64,000 bases of DNA from assembly GCA_034509925.1 (NCBI GenBank), contig CM067531.1:4868001-4932000 (forward strand). Reading direction: 5' to 3'. Below the pieces are notes generated by a model. It worked only from the letters and a program-made list of their open reading frames with translations. It ran no database searches and was not told the DNA's origin. Position numbers and translations under genes: made by a program. Positions 24,798 to 38,900 of this stretch are shown here, in pieces. Numbering within the stretch: the first letter of the stretch is position 1; each line of letters opens with the position of its first letter. The DNA is from Hirudinaria manillensis. Its lineage: Eukaryota; Annelida; Clitellata; Hirudinida; Hirudinidae.

Positions 24798-26992
24798 TCG
24801 AAAAAACACTTGTAGTTGAGTTGTTCTTGTTGTTTAAACTTGTTGATTGATTTCTAATTTGGAACTGGATAAATTAATAATCCAACGTCTTTTGTTTTGT
24901 TTTCAACTAAGAAATGTTTTAATCATCCATTTCATGCTTGAAATCTGAACTAATTTTTAATTTTAACTCATCTGTTATTTTTGGCCGTTAACCAAAATCA
25001 TGCGGATGGGAATCAGTGCTCGTGTATGAAAGCGAATGTAGTTAGTTTATTTTGGAAGTCAACGGCAACCAGCTAATGGGAACGAGACTCCCGAATTGTT
25101 ACCGTTGTTCCCGTCATCAAATAGATTTCAATTTGACAAATACAGACACTTGAAAAGTGAAGCTTGCAGTTAAATCATGCTAAAACTCCCGGTCCAGTCG
25201 GTAATCTTAAAGCTCCACCATTGTTTAATCCTGCCTAATTGTGCTATATTTCAATGTGACATTCGATTTATATTGACATACAACCAAACATACACGAAAG
25301 GAAACCATCTTTCAAGTTCATATCCATTCCTCAAATTATCTAATTATTTCTTCCAATCCGTAATTTGTGCAACCACTCCATGATCACAACCAATTGTTTA
25401 TCGTATATATTTTCCGTAGATTTCTATAGCTAGGAACTACCCTGATCCTACCCTAACCATTCGGTAAGACCCTAACATTATGTCCTATCCTCCTGGAAAA
25501 TTCATCGTGAGAAAATTAATCGCGGTGCTTGAGAACTTTTCACAGCGTGTGCATTGAAGATGTTAGGTTTCAACAAGGCATTTAATGCTGCGCATCGATT
25601 GACATACAACTTATACGAAACGTACATCAAAGGGAATCACCTCGTCTGATCTCTTCAAGTTTAGGCCTATTTCCTAGATTGTCTAATTATTTCTTCTGAT
25701 CTGATGAGTATACCTGAACCTCATCGGAAACCACGTTGTTCTTTTCAATGTGGAAACATAACCAAGTCCTAAAAAATGAACAAGCCCTTCATGGGTTTAA
25801 AATTTGGAATAACAGGCGGCAAGAATTACCGAAATTTCGGAAAAAATGTTATCTGTTAGACACCAAAATGTAATATAAAGTATGGTAAAGAAGATGTATA
25901 CATTATTTTAGAGTGTTGATTCACAATTTTCACTTTTAATTGAATATTTAATATAACATTTTTAATAAAATTTCAAAAGGTTTGTGGTGTGAATTTGAAT
26001 GAAACTTCATGAAAAATAACCTTTGATGTTCTTCAGAGGCGTTTCAAAGATTAAGTATGGAGTCTCTTCCTGTGCAGGAAACAGTATCTTATTACATCGA
26101 CCATTACGACTGGCTATTATAATAAGGTTCTATACATGAAGGGCATTTGTTAAATAATTATTCAGAAAAAGTTTGTTAGTTAGGCTTATTATAAATGGGT
26201 TCCGGAAGTGAAATGGAGAAAGAACGAATAAAGGCATTAAATGATTAAAATTTGTCGTTTTATGAAATTTCAAAATGGTTTAAACATTCCGGAAATGTTG
26301 TTATTTGATTTTTAAAGGATCCAGATAGTTATAGAACCAACAGGAAAACCTCGAAAACTGGATCATCGAATTCTTGTTCGTGAAGCTTCCAAGGAAGAAC
26401 GCCCTTCATTGGGATTTAAATACTTTAAATCGATTTTACTTCAAGTTGTTTGATGTTGCGAGAGGCTATTGCACCCCCGTTCCTTATGATTTAAGCTGCA
26501 ACGTGTACGTTTATCCCTTCCCGATAAAAATTCAATAACTTGCGAGACGCGTCTTGGACCAAGACATGCTCCATCAAGGCCGACCTTGAAGATAATCGTC
26601 GGCTGCGAAGCCTTTCTGGTGCTTTTATAGACTTGACCCTTAATTGAAAAGAAAAAACAACAATGACGCTGAATCAGGAAATGATTTGGAATTAATACTC
26701 TTGTTAATTCAGAACGTTCTGTGAACTGGTACATCATGAGAAACAAAAAAATTTCATTTTTAAGCAACAAAAAACTGCATACAATTTTAATACATTTAAT
26801 GCCTGGAAGGTAAACAACGAAATCAGTGTCAAATCTGGAATCTCAAACCAGACATTATAAAAACATTCCAATACCGACGTTCACTTTTGTCAGGGACACG
26901 AAAATCCAGTTCTATTTGCAAACACAGTCACACTTATTAGTAGCCACTCTACTAGCGAATTTAAAAAAATCTGATGTCACAAAGAAATTAAT
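24798..26992. other. Gene-poor region with old repeats
   Basis: Between the zinc-finger gene and the BLTP1 stop codon. It contains a diverged pair of direct repeats (about 25270-25365 and 25598-25706) and a decayed Tc1-like transposase fragment (26195-26433). The open frames at 25177 (+), 26441 (-) and 26826 (+) show no recognisable domain. Confidence 0.5.
26195..26433 (+). mobile_element. Decayed Tc1/mariner-like DNA transposon, transposase N-terminal fragment
   Basis: Translation gives a Tc1-type helix-turn-helix stretch: ERIKALND, then LSFYEISKWFKHSGNVVI, then FLKDPDSYRTNRK. A one-frame shift is followed by PRKLDHRILVREASKEE. This matches the Tc1-family pattern of a homeodomain-like fold, the LKDP-Y motif, GRP+KL and the REAS block. 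The reading frame has internal stops and a frameshift. No DDE catalytic core or clear terminal inverted repeats were found, so this is a dead fragment of one insertion. Confidence 0.7.
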
Positions 26993-29900
26993 TCAACTAG
27001 TTTCTTGAAGGGCTGTGATGAGCCTACTGAGAAGAACGGAGAGAATTTTATCGAGTGGGTCCATGAAACCCCTCTGCATCCACTTTGGAATGGTCAGTCT
27101 GGCATGCTGGAATCCTAGCTTTTGGAGTATGTAATCAACCCCAACTGGATCTATTTCCTTTCCTGCCCAGGAAAGCAGCCTAGCAATGTATCATTAGAAA
27201 TTATTGGCAAGTTATTATTATTATTATTATTATTAGTAGTAGTAGTATTAGTATTGTTGTTACTATAATTGGCAGTGTACTCAATTCACCCTAAGTAACA
27301 AAAGTAAGTAAATGAGAAGAGAAAGTGTGTCACCTGACAGTGGGCTCCAAATGCCATGTTTTACAGTCAAATTCTCGCACGTCCTTCTTCAGGGATGTGG
27401 CAGCAGTGTCAGTCGCTTTCTGCTTCTCCATCTCGGGAGATTTAGGCATCTTATCCACTAAAAATAATAAAATAAAATAAGAAACTAAAGTCTGACAACA
27501 ACAAAATTAAAAAAAAAATCAAAACAAAACACAGACACTTGTCTTTTTCTTTGACGTAGTTTGTGATGAGATCATGGAGGAAAAGAACTGCTTCTGCATC
27601 CATGGCAACAAAGATGTGGTCATCAAATTCTGTCACAAAACTGCATTCAACCACCGGCATTTTGTCTGAATTTAACGAGTGAAGATCACAAGTTATTAAG
27701 TTGCCAAATTATTAATAATGCCTTTTAAATATTACTTTCAGATGCTTTTTATATTAGATTATTAGGCACAATATTACAATACATATCATAGTATCATAAC
27801 ATTAACACAATTAAGTATTAATTAAGTAATTAATTGACGTAATTAAGTAATTAATTGACATAATTAAGTAATAATTCTTTAATAACAACTAAAGAGCCTA
27901 AACCTTCTTCAGCAGGTGGCTTGTCTTGTTGTAGTTGAATTGTTTTCAAATGCATCTGAAAGGAAGGGAGGATGAAAATGATTTCCGTGTCGTGGGAATA
28001 TTCGGCCATCCTCCGAGGAGCGTGTTTCTTGGGCGCTTCCGTCACCGAGGGAACTTCCTGCGCTGACTTTGAAGTCGTCGGAAACTTGTCGAGGTCTTGG
28101 AAGGATTAGGCATAATAAAATTGGAAGGATTAGGCATAATGAAATTGGAAGGATTAGGCATAATAAAATTTGAAGGATTAGGCATAATAAAATTGGAAGG
28201 ATTAGGCATAATATAATTGGAAGAATCTGGCATAATTGTCAGCAAAAAAAATCGTTTGACAAAGTTTTGTAAAACCTACCTTTGATGTCATTGGTGGCAA
28301 AAGCATAGTGGAACCACTCTTGGACGCTGGTGAAAGGAGGTGGCATGTAATGACCTCTGGAGAGCTTGTAAACCATTGCCATCCTCCTCTTGCCAGACAT
28401 GTCCATGGCATTGTGTCGGAGTTGAAAGGTCAAGTTTTGTATGACCTGAGTCAACTTCTTGTTCTCTAAAACAATTCATGCAAATCAATTTGAAAGATAA
28501 TAAAGTTAACACTAAAAATTAAAAAATAAATTGGCTCCACAGAATTAGTGTATTATTAAATTAATTACTAATATGGAATAATTAACTAGTTAACGGTTAT
28601 AATTAATTAATTAATTATGAATAATTAATAAATAATTGATAAATTCATTATTAATGAATTAATAAATAATAAATTAATAAATTCATTATTAATGAATTAA
28701 GTCATTCCCAAGACTCACCTTCCTTCTCAATGTCAGCAGCTTCAGTGGCAAACATGATGGATGGTTCATCCATGGTGAATAAGGCCCAGAATTTAGACCT
28801 AAACAAAGCAGCAGAAATAAGATGAACTTAATTAATAATTAATTTAATTAATTGGTTGGATTCAAATGGAAAGATGACCGAGTCAGAAGAACGACAGAAA
28901 AATTTACAAAGCACTTAAAACATCATGCTGCCAATGCTACCAATGGTAACTTACCACAATACATTTGCCAATGTATTGGCAACATGTTATCATGTTACAA
29001 CATCAGTATAATTATGGCTCTAATAAAATGCTTTTCAAAATCATCCAGTTATGGAACAAATAAAAAAAAAACAAAGAAAAAACCGAAGAAAAATCTTAGA
29101 ACATCACCAACAGATAACTCATTTTACCTGAAGTTCATTCCATGAAAGCAGGCAAGTGAAATGTTTTTCCCTTCAAGGTTCATCGAACCACCGACGACCG
29201 TTCCTTTGTCTGACAACAACGAAGTGAAAACCGACAACTTGCAGCCAACCAACTTCTCGAGGACGTGCTGCCAATATCTGTGGAGATTCACTTCCAATAA
29301 CCAGGAATTTGCAGACGCTGCAAAAGCAGACGAGAAAAGAAGATGAGAAAAGCCACGGAGTGAAATTGGCGATTCAAAGTCACCCACCGTCCTCCTTGAC
29401 CTTTAACTTCGGTTTCTGAACCACCGGACCGGCGCCGAACGTCGACAGGACCCGCTTCCCCGACATCAGTTGCTGACTGAAAAATTCTTCCAACTTGTGG
29501 ACCATTTTGAGGAGATCTGGAGTCGTGGATCTCGATATCATGAGGTGAAGTTTGTCCCAAACCAACTTGCCGTGGATTAGCACCAACACGGACCTGTTCT
29601 CGGGAAAAACGGTCAAAATCGAGTAGCGTTTATTTTTAAAACTCAACTTTTATCGTGTGGAACTCACCTCGGTACGGTCAAGTATCTTTGGGTATCTTTG
29701 GGGAAGGATTGGAGTTGCCATTCGTCATTGAGCTGAACCATCAGATCGCTAATTCTTCCGATGAGGATGGCAGATCCCATGTAGTCGAGTCTTGTTTCCA
29801 ACGTGTGCAGAGAGGATTGTACTTTGTGCTCAGGTTCTTTCCCAGGCACTTCTTTGACAAAAGCTGCAACAAATTTCAATGCCATATTATGAAAATATCC

Positions 29901-32900
29901 TTTTGGAGGTCAAAATATCCTGTGTAAATGTTACAATGGCAATGATATCTCATTAAGAACTGTAAAATATATATGAACATGGAATCTTTACTACAGAAAA
30001 GAATATCATTATGTTGATACCATGTAGTAATTTATCCTATTTAATTTGAACTTAAATTTATCAATGGAATCAATCAGTTTAGAACTGACTCTGTGCATGA
30101 AGATTTTGTATTTCAACGAGACCCCCAATGATGCCTCCTTTGGCTTCCAACTTCGAGGTTTTAAGACCCGCACACAGATTGACGTTCCTGTATCCTGCAC
30201 TGTCGATCTTCAACTTGCCCTGGCACTGCAGACCTTTCGTAGACCAACTGTTGTCGAATTAAAAAAAAAACGAAACAATTCAATTTAATTCAAATGCAAA
30301 TTTCAATAACTTTTGGTTAATGAGATCATATTTTATTCATACACTGTGTTCCCCATGGCATTGCTCATGTTGACCATCACGTCGAGCTGTGGAAGGTTTA
30401 CAGTGACCAGGACCAGAGTTTCCCAGGAAGAAATGGTTTTGGTGGACGGGAGAGGATAGTTTCTGATCGGATGGTGAGGCGGAGAAGGACCCGTTATTTG
30501 CACGGACTTGTCCTTATAATCTGCACCAATTGAAGGGGAATTAAGGAACATTGTTAAAGGACATTGATGTTTATTTACTATTTATATCACTTTATATTTT
30601 GTGAAGTTTATATCTGTGAACATTTTTACATGGAAACACTGTAACAAAATTTAACTTAATTTATCTCAATTTGAAATTTGATTTAATATCTCAATTTAAG
30701 ATGTTTAAGTATTAGTTTATAAGGATGACTTTATGAGTAAGCAACGACGATCGAGTGAAGGAACAAATGACTCGTTCAGATTAAAAATTAATTAAAAACA
30801 TTGACATTTAATTTGCACAAATATGTGACATCAGCAAATGCAACTATTTTGATTGCTCTGACAAACTGGAAATCCACCGAAAAGTGCCATTAATTAATTT
30901 TTTTAATTAATTAACATATAATTAATAATTAATTACCTGCAAATAATCTTTCCAGTGATGCAACTTGAGAAGCAGATCGCAGGATTTTTGATTTGTAATC
31001 GTCCGTGTGATCCGTGATGGAAGATTCGGACGAGAATTGGGAAACGTCGTAGGCCATGAGGTCTTCATCTGAATGAGTTAAGTTAAGTTAATTAATTAAT
31101 TAACTAATTAATTATCTCGTACAAGAAAGTCCCATTAACATTAAAATGTAATTTGAATTTACCTTGTTTTCGTTGTTAAAGTCACAAAAAAGTTACAGAA
31201 ATTAGCAAGAATTAAAGAGAGCTTTTCTGTTTACACGGAACAATACCACATACCTGAGCCCGAGTCACTGTCAAAGACGGCCATTTCTTCACCGAGGAAC
31301 AACCTTCTCGCCAGCGTTCTTCTGTACCAAGCCTTCGGGAGGGCAAGAATTTCTAAAAGTCGTCGCATGTCGTATTTGAAGGATGCCGAGCCGATGTCGC
31401 AAACCACTGAAGTTACGAAGGAAAAAGAATTTATTATTAGTAAGTAAATATCAACAAGTAAATATTATTAAGTAAATACTAGTAAGTAAATAGATAATGT
31501 TTTAAAATGTTTTCCAGCAATGTATTTGTAAATTAAAAAGACATGACTTTTGTGAAATGCAAACTTACAAGAGAATTGGACGACGTTAGAAGGTGTTTGT
31601 TGATGCTTGGCGTGTTCCGATTTGGAAACCGAAGGTGGGACCCCCAGCCTACTTCGGGATATGTTCACTTTTATGAATTCAACGTTGAGACTCAGAGAAT
31701 CTTTCCTGGCTTCAATCATGCTGGTTGGCTTGGTAAGGGGAACTGCATGTACGTTAGGAAATCGCGTTGAATCGACACAAGAAACCTCTTTAAAAGCGAC
31801 CGACGAGAATCTCTAACCTTTGCTCTGAGCACCTCCGACATTGGTTCCCGAAGTTTTCTTTTGTCCGCCACCATAAGGATGGAAAATGTAAAGAGAGAAG
31901 TCATTCATGCACACTGACACACTCAAGCCACCTCCTTGTGCCACGTCAAGAGCCAGAAATGCTTGTCGATCTGCGACGGAAGCACGTTAATTTAATTAAT
32001 AGTTAATCATAACATAAAAGTAAAAGATGGGAGGTAAAGGCACTTCTTAATCGATCTGCCAGTTATATAACCTCCTTACCAAACCCGGGTTTCCCAAGGG
32101 CAGTGCAGACTGAATTAAGAAATTGTGAACATGGTGTATAATAACTGCAGCCATTTTCTCCACATGCCCCTTTTACGGCCAACGCACCAACACGAGTGCA
32201 AATTATTTTATACTTAAAATTTAAACGTCAACATCTGACCAGGTCCGACCTTTTTTTGAGAATGCAGTTTCCGCAAGGCTGTTGTCGACTTTCTTCGTCG
32301 AAAAGACGATGTCGAGCGACGGGACTCTGAGGAGGCACTCGACTCTCGACACCGGCAGACACGTGAACCTGACCATGGACGGTTGGACGCGAATGTAAAC
32401 GACCACGTCGACCGGAAAAGAGGTGTAGGGCTGGACATTCGAAGATGCGAGCGATGATCCGAAACTGCCCAAAGACTGACTCATTTGGGAGTGCACGGCT
32501 GAATTTAATATGCAACAATGACGAACGAATGAATAAATAATCACGTACGGATCACATAATTAATTTATTTGTAATTAATTTTATAATAAAATACCATTTA
32601 GTTTGAATGAAGCCTTCTTCAGTGGTTCAATGGGTATCGGTTCAATGGCCTGTTCCATGAAGTCAAGAAGTGATGTGCTGATGAGCATTTCCTGCAAAAG
32701 ATTAATAAACATACAATTAAAGATTAATAAACATACAATTAAAGATTAATAAACATACAATTAAAGATTAATAAACATACAATTAAAGATTAATAAACAC
32801 ACAATTAAAGATTAATAAACACACAATTAAAGATTAATAAACACACAATTAAAGATTAATAAACACACAATTAAAGATTAATAAACACACAATTAAAGAT

Positions 32901-35900
32901 TAATAAACATACAATTAAAGATTAATAAACACACAATTAAAGATTAATAAACACACAATTAAAGATTAATAAACATACAATTAAAGATTAATAAACACAC
33001 AATTAAAGATTAATAAACACACAATTAAAGATTAATAAACATACAATTAAAGATTAATAAACATACAATTAAAGATTAATAAACATACAATTAAAGATTA
33101 ATAAACACATAATTAAAGATTAATAAACATACAATTAAAGATTAATAAACACACAATTAAAGATTAATAAACATACAATTAAAGATTAATAAACATACAA
33201 TTAAAGATTAATAAACACACAATTAAAGATTAATAAACACACAATTAAAGATCAATAAACACACAATTAAAGATTAATAAACATACAATTAAAGATTAAT
33301 AAACATACAATTAAAGATTAATAAACACATAATTAAAGATTAATAAACATACAATTAAAGATTAATAAACACACAATTAAAGATTAATAAACATACAATT
33401 AAAGATTAATAAACATACAATTAAAGATTAATAAACACACAATTAAAGATCAATAAACATACAATTAAAGATTAATAAACATACAATTAAAGATTAATAA
33501 ACATACAATTAAAGATTAATTAACACACAATTAAAGATTAATAAACACACAATTAAAGATTAATAAACACACAATTAAAGATTAATAAACATACAATTAA
33601 AGATTAATAAACACACAATTAAAGATTAATAAACACACAATTAAAGATTAATAAACATACAATCAAACATTAAAAAACAAACCATTAAAGATTAATAAAC
33701 ATACAATTAAAGATTAATAAACATACAATTAAAGATTAATAAACATACAATTAAAGATTAATAAACACACAATTAAAGATTAATAAACACACAATTAAAG
33801 ATTAATAAACACACAATTAAAGATTAATAAACACACAATTAAAGATTAATAAACATACAATTAAAGATTAATAAACATACAATTAAAGATTAATAAACAC
33901 ACAATTAAAGATTAATAAACACACAATTAAAGATCAATAAACATACAATTAAAGATTAATAAAAATACAATTAAAGATTAATAAACATACAATTAAAGAT
34001 TAATTAACTCACAATTCAAGATTAATAAACAAACAATTAAAGATTAATAAACACACAATTAAAGATTAATAAACATACAAATAAATATTAATAAACATAC
34101 ACTTACATATTAATAAACACACAATGAAAGATTAATAAACATACAATTAAAGATTAATAAACACACAATTAAAGATTAATAAACATACAATTAAAGATTA
34201 TTAAACATACAATTAAAGATTAATAAACACACAATTAAAGATTAATAAACACACAATTAAAGATCAATAAACACACAATTAAAGATTAATAAACATACAA
34301 TTAAAGATTAATAAACACACAATTAAAGATTAATAAACACACAATTAAAGATTAATAACACACAATTAAAGATTAATAAACACACAATTAAAGATTAATA
34401 AACATACAATTAAAGATTAATAAACATACAATTAAAGATTAATAAACACACAATTAAAGATTAATAAACACACAATTAAAGATCAATAAACATACAATTA
34501 AAGATTAATAAACATACAATTAAAGATTAATAAACACACAATTAAAGATTAATAAACACACAATTAAAGATTAATAAACACACAATTAAAGATCAATAAA
34601 CACACAATTAAAGATTAATAAACATACAATTAAAGATTAATAAACATACACATAAAGATTAATAAACACACAAATAAAGATTAATAAACATACAATTAAA
34701 GATTAATATACACACAATTAAAGATTAATATACATACAATTACAGATTAATAAACATACAACTAAATATTACTAAACACCCAAATAAAGATTAATAAACC
34801 TACAATTAAAGATTAATCAACACACAATTAAAGATTAATAAACATACAATTAAATATTAATAAACATACAATTAAAGATTAATAAACACACAATTAAAGA
34901 TTAATAACACACAATTAAAGATCAATAAACACACAATTAAAGATTAATAAACATACAATTAAAGATTAATAAACACACAATTAAAGATTAATAAACACAC
35001 AATTAAAGATTAATAAACACACAATTAAAGATTAATAAACACACAATTAAAGATTAATAAACATACAATTAAAGATTAATAAACATACAATTAAAGATTA
35101 ATAAACACACAATTAAAGATTAATAAACACACAATTAAAGATCAATAAACACACAATTAAAGATTAATAAACATACAATTAAAGATTAATAAACACACAA
35201 TTAAAGATTAATTAACACACAATTAAAGATTAATAAACACACAATTAAAGATTAATAAACACACAATTAAAGATTAATAAACACACAATTAAAAATCATT
35301 GCATTCTGTAAAAACAAAAGTAATTATGTCAACATTTTAACGTTGAAAAATAACATTTTTATTGATCAGAAATCAAACATTCTTAGGGATATTTGCTGCC
35401 CAATACTAAAAAAATATTCACAATTTCTGAGAAGACATAAGAAGGAGTTGAATTCAATTAAAAAAATTAAAAGTTAAATTAATGAAAATTAACTAAAATG
35501 AAATGAAAAAATGCAATCAGCACCTCAGGAAGTTGTTGTATTGAGAACCAGGCATACAAATTGGCCCTCTTGATTCCAAGGACTTTTCTTTTCTTTTCTT
35601 GTTGGTTGTCATCAGCAGCTGTTAAAGTCTTTGAATTGTAATGGAGCTAAAAAAAATGGAAGGACAATTATGTTGATTAGAAATTATATAACATTTAAAG
35701 TAGCAATTTTTTGTTTTACAAAACAGCCCCTGAGATTCTCAATGACTTAAAGCCACTTCGAGGTTTGAATTGCGTGTCTGCTTCTCACAATTAATTTAAA
35801 AAATAATAACATGGATTCTCAGCCTGAAATCAGGGCTGAAGTTAAATTGAAAGAACAAAACTCGGGCTTGTAACCTTGACTTCAACTCCCGGAATGAAGA

Positions 35901-38900
35901 AAACAGTGTTGTTGTTCGGGACCATCGTTATCCTATTGGCTTGCGTGATGAAATAATCCGCATGTTTTTTGGCAGATCTTTTCTTTTCAAACAACTTCGG
36001 AGACGACTTTGCCCTTGTAAACATTTTAATGAGGATCGATTAATCAAAAGTTTTGATTAAAAACTTATTGAAATCATTTAATTTTCATTTAATTTTACCT
36101 TTTAGAGAACAAAGAGATATCATATTCTGTTGTTTGTTCTACTTTTGACTCCTTAGGATGCAGTACACATTTTCCACTGTCAATTTCAGCTCTCACATCC
36201 AATTCAAAATCAATGGCTGGTTCAACAATTTGCTTTGTTGCTTTTGGAAGTTTTTGACTCCTAATTGCAAGAATTACTCCAAATTATTATTATTTATATC
36301 AAACTCCCTTTTCAAGTTAAACTATTTACTTACCTCACTACATCACTATCTTTAGATTCGTGACTTTCGATAAAATCTTCGTAGTCAAAATCATCATCTG
36401 AGAATTCCAAAAGCCTGAAATCTTCCTCAAAGGTAATTTCAGACAACAGGGTCTTGCCTGAAGGTTGAGTGGAAAGAGTTGCAGGTGCCTGAGGTGGTTG
36501 AGTGTTCAACTGCTCTTCTTCAATGGGATGAGTGAGCTTTTGCCTCGAACTGTCCAAAGCATCTTCTGCGATTTTCGATTTGAGTTGCGAGACATCAAAC
36601 GAATGAGCTCTCAGATGGCTCGGAGTGACCTTGAGGCTCTGAGAATGCGACCCCGGAACTTTCTGTGGCTCTGCGCTCTTGGATTCCACGACACCCTCGA
36701 CATTCGACCCTTCCTGAAGCTGAACATGCAGGGAGGAATTATGATAATCATGATAAATCATTATGTTTTCATGAAAAGTCACAAAAAATACAAAAAAAGC
36801 ACCTTAATGCCAGCCATTGATGTTGACCTAGAATGAGAATGATCGCTGAGCGTCAGGCTGGAAATTTTGCTTTCCGTGGCTTTCTTTGAGGAGCTGTGAT
36901 ATCTGAAGCGTTTGATTATGTCTTGTCTGAAATCATTGAAAAGGGCGGCCTGCAGACCCTGAAGTTTCCTCTCTTCCTCTTCAATGGTGTTCCTGCTCGC
37001 CCTCAACATTTTCAAATCTTGAACGACTTTAGCCTGATCAAATTATTTCATGAATTAATGAATTGCCAATAATGAAATAATGAAAGTTTGCAGAAAAACT
37101 CGAGCAATCACCTGTTCGTTCATTTCATTTTCAATGAGACGTGCTCTGGTTTTGGAGTCCAGGGTCAGATCAAAGACAAATTCTGGCAGATCGTCTTGCA
37201 GAATAGTACTCTGCTTACGTGCAACTTGCTCGACCTAAATTTTAAAGAACGTTGTAAAATCAATACGATGCCATCGTATTTTTAAACCGAAACCAACGAT
37301 TACGAACCCGCGTAGGTACGTCTTGAACGTTGTTCAGAGCCGCATCGTCCAATTGCGTTTCTCCTGCGAGCGAGGTCAAAGTGTTCCACACCATGTTGAG
37401 TCTCTTGCCGATGTTGGTGTCCAAGTGAATGTCTATTCCCTTCATCTGCCATAAAATGTTGAGGATCCACTTGGCATTGTTCGATTGGTTTTGGCTGAAA
37501 GAGGCCCCCTGGAAAGGAGGAGGGTTCTTTCTTTCGTCCGTGACCGGTCTTAAATTGATGGTCCTGGAACACATTTCGAACGTCCCGTTGGGTACGACGA
37601 GAGCGTTCATGACGAACTCGTAAGACTTTTCGGGTTTCCAGTCGTCCCAAGAAACTTCAAAATCTTCGGCAAATCTCAAACAGAAACCTTGACGAAAATC
37701 GAATCGGTGAGATTCTAGAGACTTGAATTCATTAATGAAAGACACGAAAATGTAGAACCTGTAAACTTTCCTTTGCAGACGAAAGAACCATAAGAACATG
37801 CCGATATTTGAGCATTCTCGAGGGTAAGAACCATAGCTCCACAGAAGCCAGAATCTTCTCGATTGACCGAAAATCCCTTCTGCAAATGCAGTTTTGCATA
37901 TAAAATAACATGACTCCTAAGGAAAGGCAACCATGCAAACAGCTAACAACTTCTCATTATTAATTATTAATGTAATACAAGCAATGATATCAATAAACTA
38001 TTAACTACTTTTAACAAACCTGAGTCAGTGGGTTCATGGGCAAACATATTCCAAGATCATCAACAGTCATTTGAAGGAAAAGAATCCCCAAAGATCCTTC
38101 AGTCAAAGGAGGAATCTTTGTCAGAACTTGTTGAGTTGCCATTTGAATTTCCTTGTTGAGAGCCATCCTCTGTTCCATCCAGTATTCATAAGCATTTCTG
38201 TAATTCAGCCAAACCAATATGGCTGCAAAAAAAAAAAACTTGCTAGACAACTTATCCAAATAAAAGCATCTGCTTGTGCAGTGATCAATCAGATACCTTT
38301 ATCAAAGGCAGAGGGAAGTACGAAGATGATTGGTCGTTTGAGAGTTATCAGAAGAGCTTCCTGATCCATCGATGCGCCAGCTATGATTTCGTCCTTGAGT
38401 TTTTAAAGGATGACCAATTCACAATCCTTCATTCGATCCAATCTTTCACAAATTAAAAATAAATCCCAAATCATAAACTCACTTGAAGTGCATTCCTGAG
38501 TGTAATACTTGTTGCAAATGAGGCCAAATGAGGAAATTCTGCTTCAGCCTCTTCAAACATAGGGTTCTTTATCAGAGTGCCAAGTGCTAAATTTAGATCC
38601 ACTTTGACTTGGAAGAAAACTTTTGGAACCTATTCAACAAAAATAAACAAACAAGTCATCAAAAAGTCACAATGCAATTCAAATAAACATACAAATGTTC
38701 AACAAGTAACAATGCAATTCAACATCTCACTCATAGAACTCTATTTAGTTCCCAATTCTAATCATCTTAATTCACTTTTCAATGGTATTTTCAATGAATT
38801 CTTAATTTTTTTTTTTAAATTCTGAATCTATTTGTAAAATTCACAAACTCTGGTTTCAAAGGGACCATCTTCACGGGCCTTCAGATGACCAGTGGTCTCG

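Larger units (their letters stand above)
26993..32691 (-). other. BLTP1: BLTP1 exons 48-64 (about residues 3946-4872)
   Basis: Exons in order: 32595-32691, 32250-32498, 31818-31970, 31569-31742, 31254-31406, 30937-31068, 30343-30520, 30090-30247, 29668-29863, 29388-29593, 29128-29317, 28719-28798, 28280-28465, 27904-28095, 27537-27665, 27334-27457, 26993-27179. Landmarks are FPVDVVVYIRVQPS, SRVECLLRVPSLD, ARRLFLG, LDYMGSAILIGRI, ISRSTTPDLL, GSMNLEGKNISLACFHGMNF, ECSFVTEFDDHIFVAMDAE and TWHLEPTVR. The stop codon TGA is at 26993-26995. Confidence 0.92.

Noticed and set aside
26441-26770. 109-codon minus-strand open frame near the Tc1 fragment
   Set aside because: No similarity to transposase on either strand and no domain recognised; too weak to call.
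28042-28245. Repeat protein with MPNPSNFI units on the minus strand
   Set aside because: This is the 24-bp minisatellite read in an open frame. It is out of frame with BLTP1 exon 61, and homology shows an intron here.
32701-35294. CRISPR-like array
   Set aside because: The 22-bp units are directly contiguous with no unique spacers, and the locus is an animal intron. It is a minisatellite.
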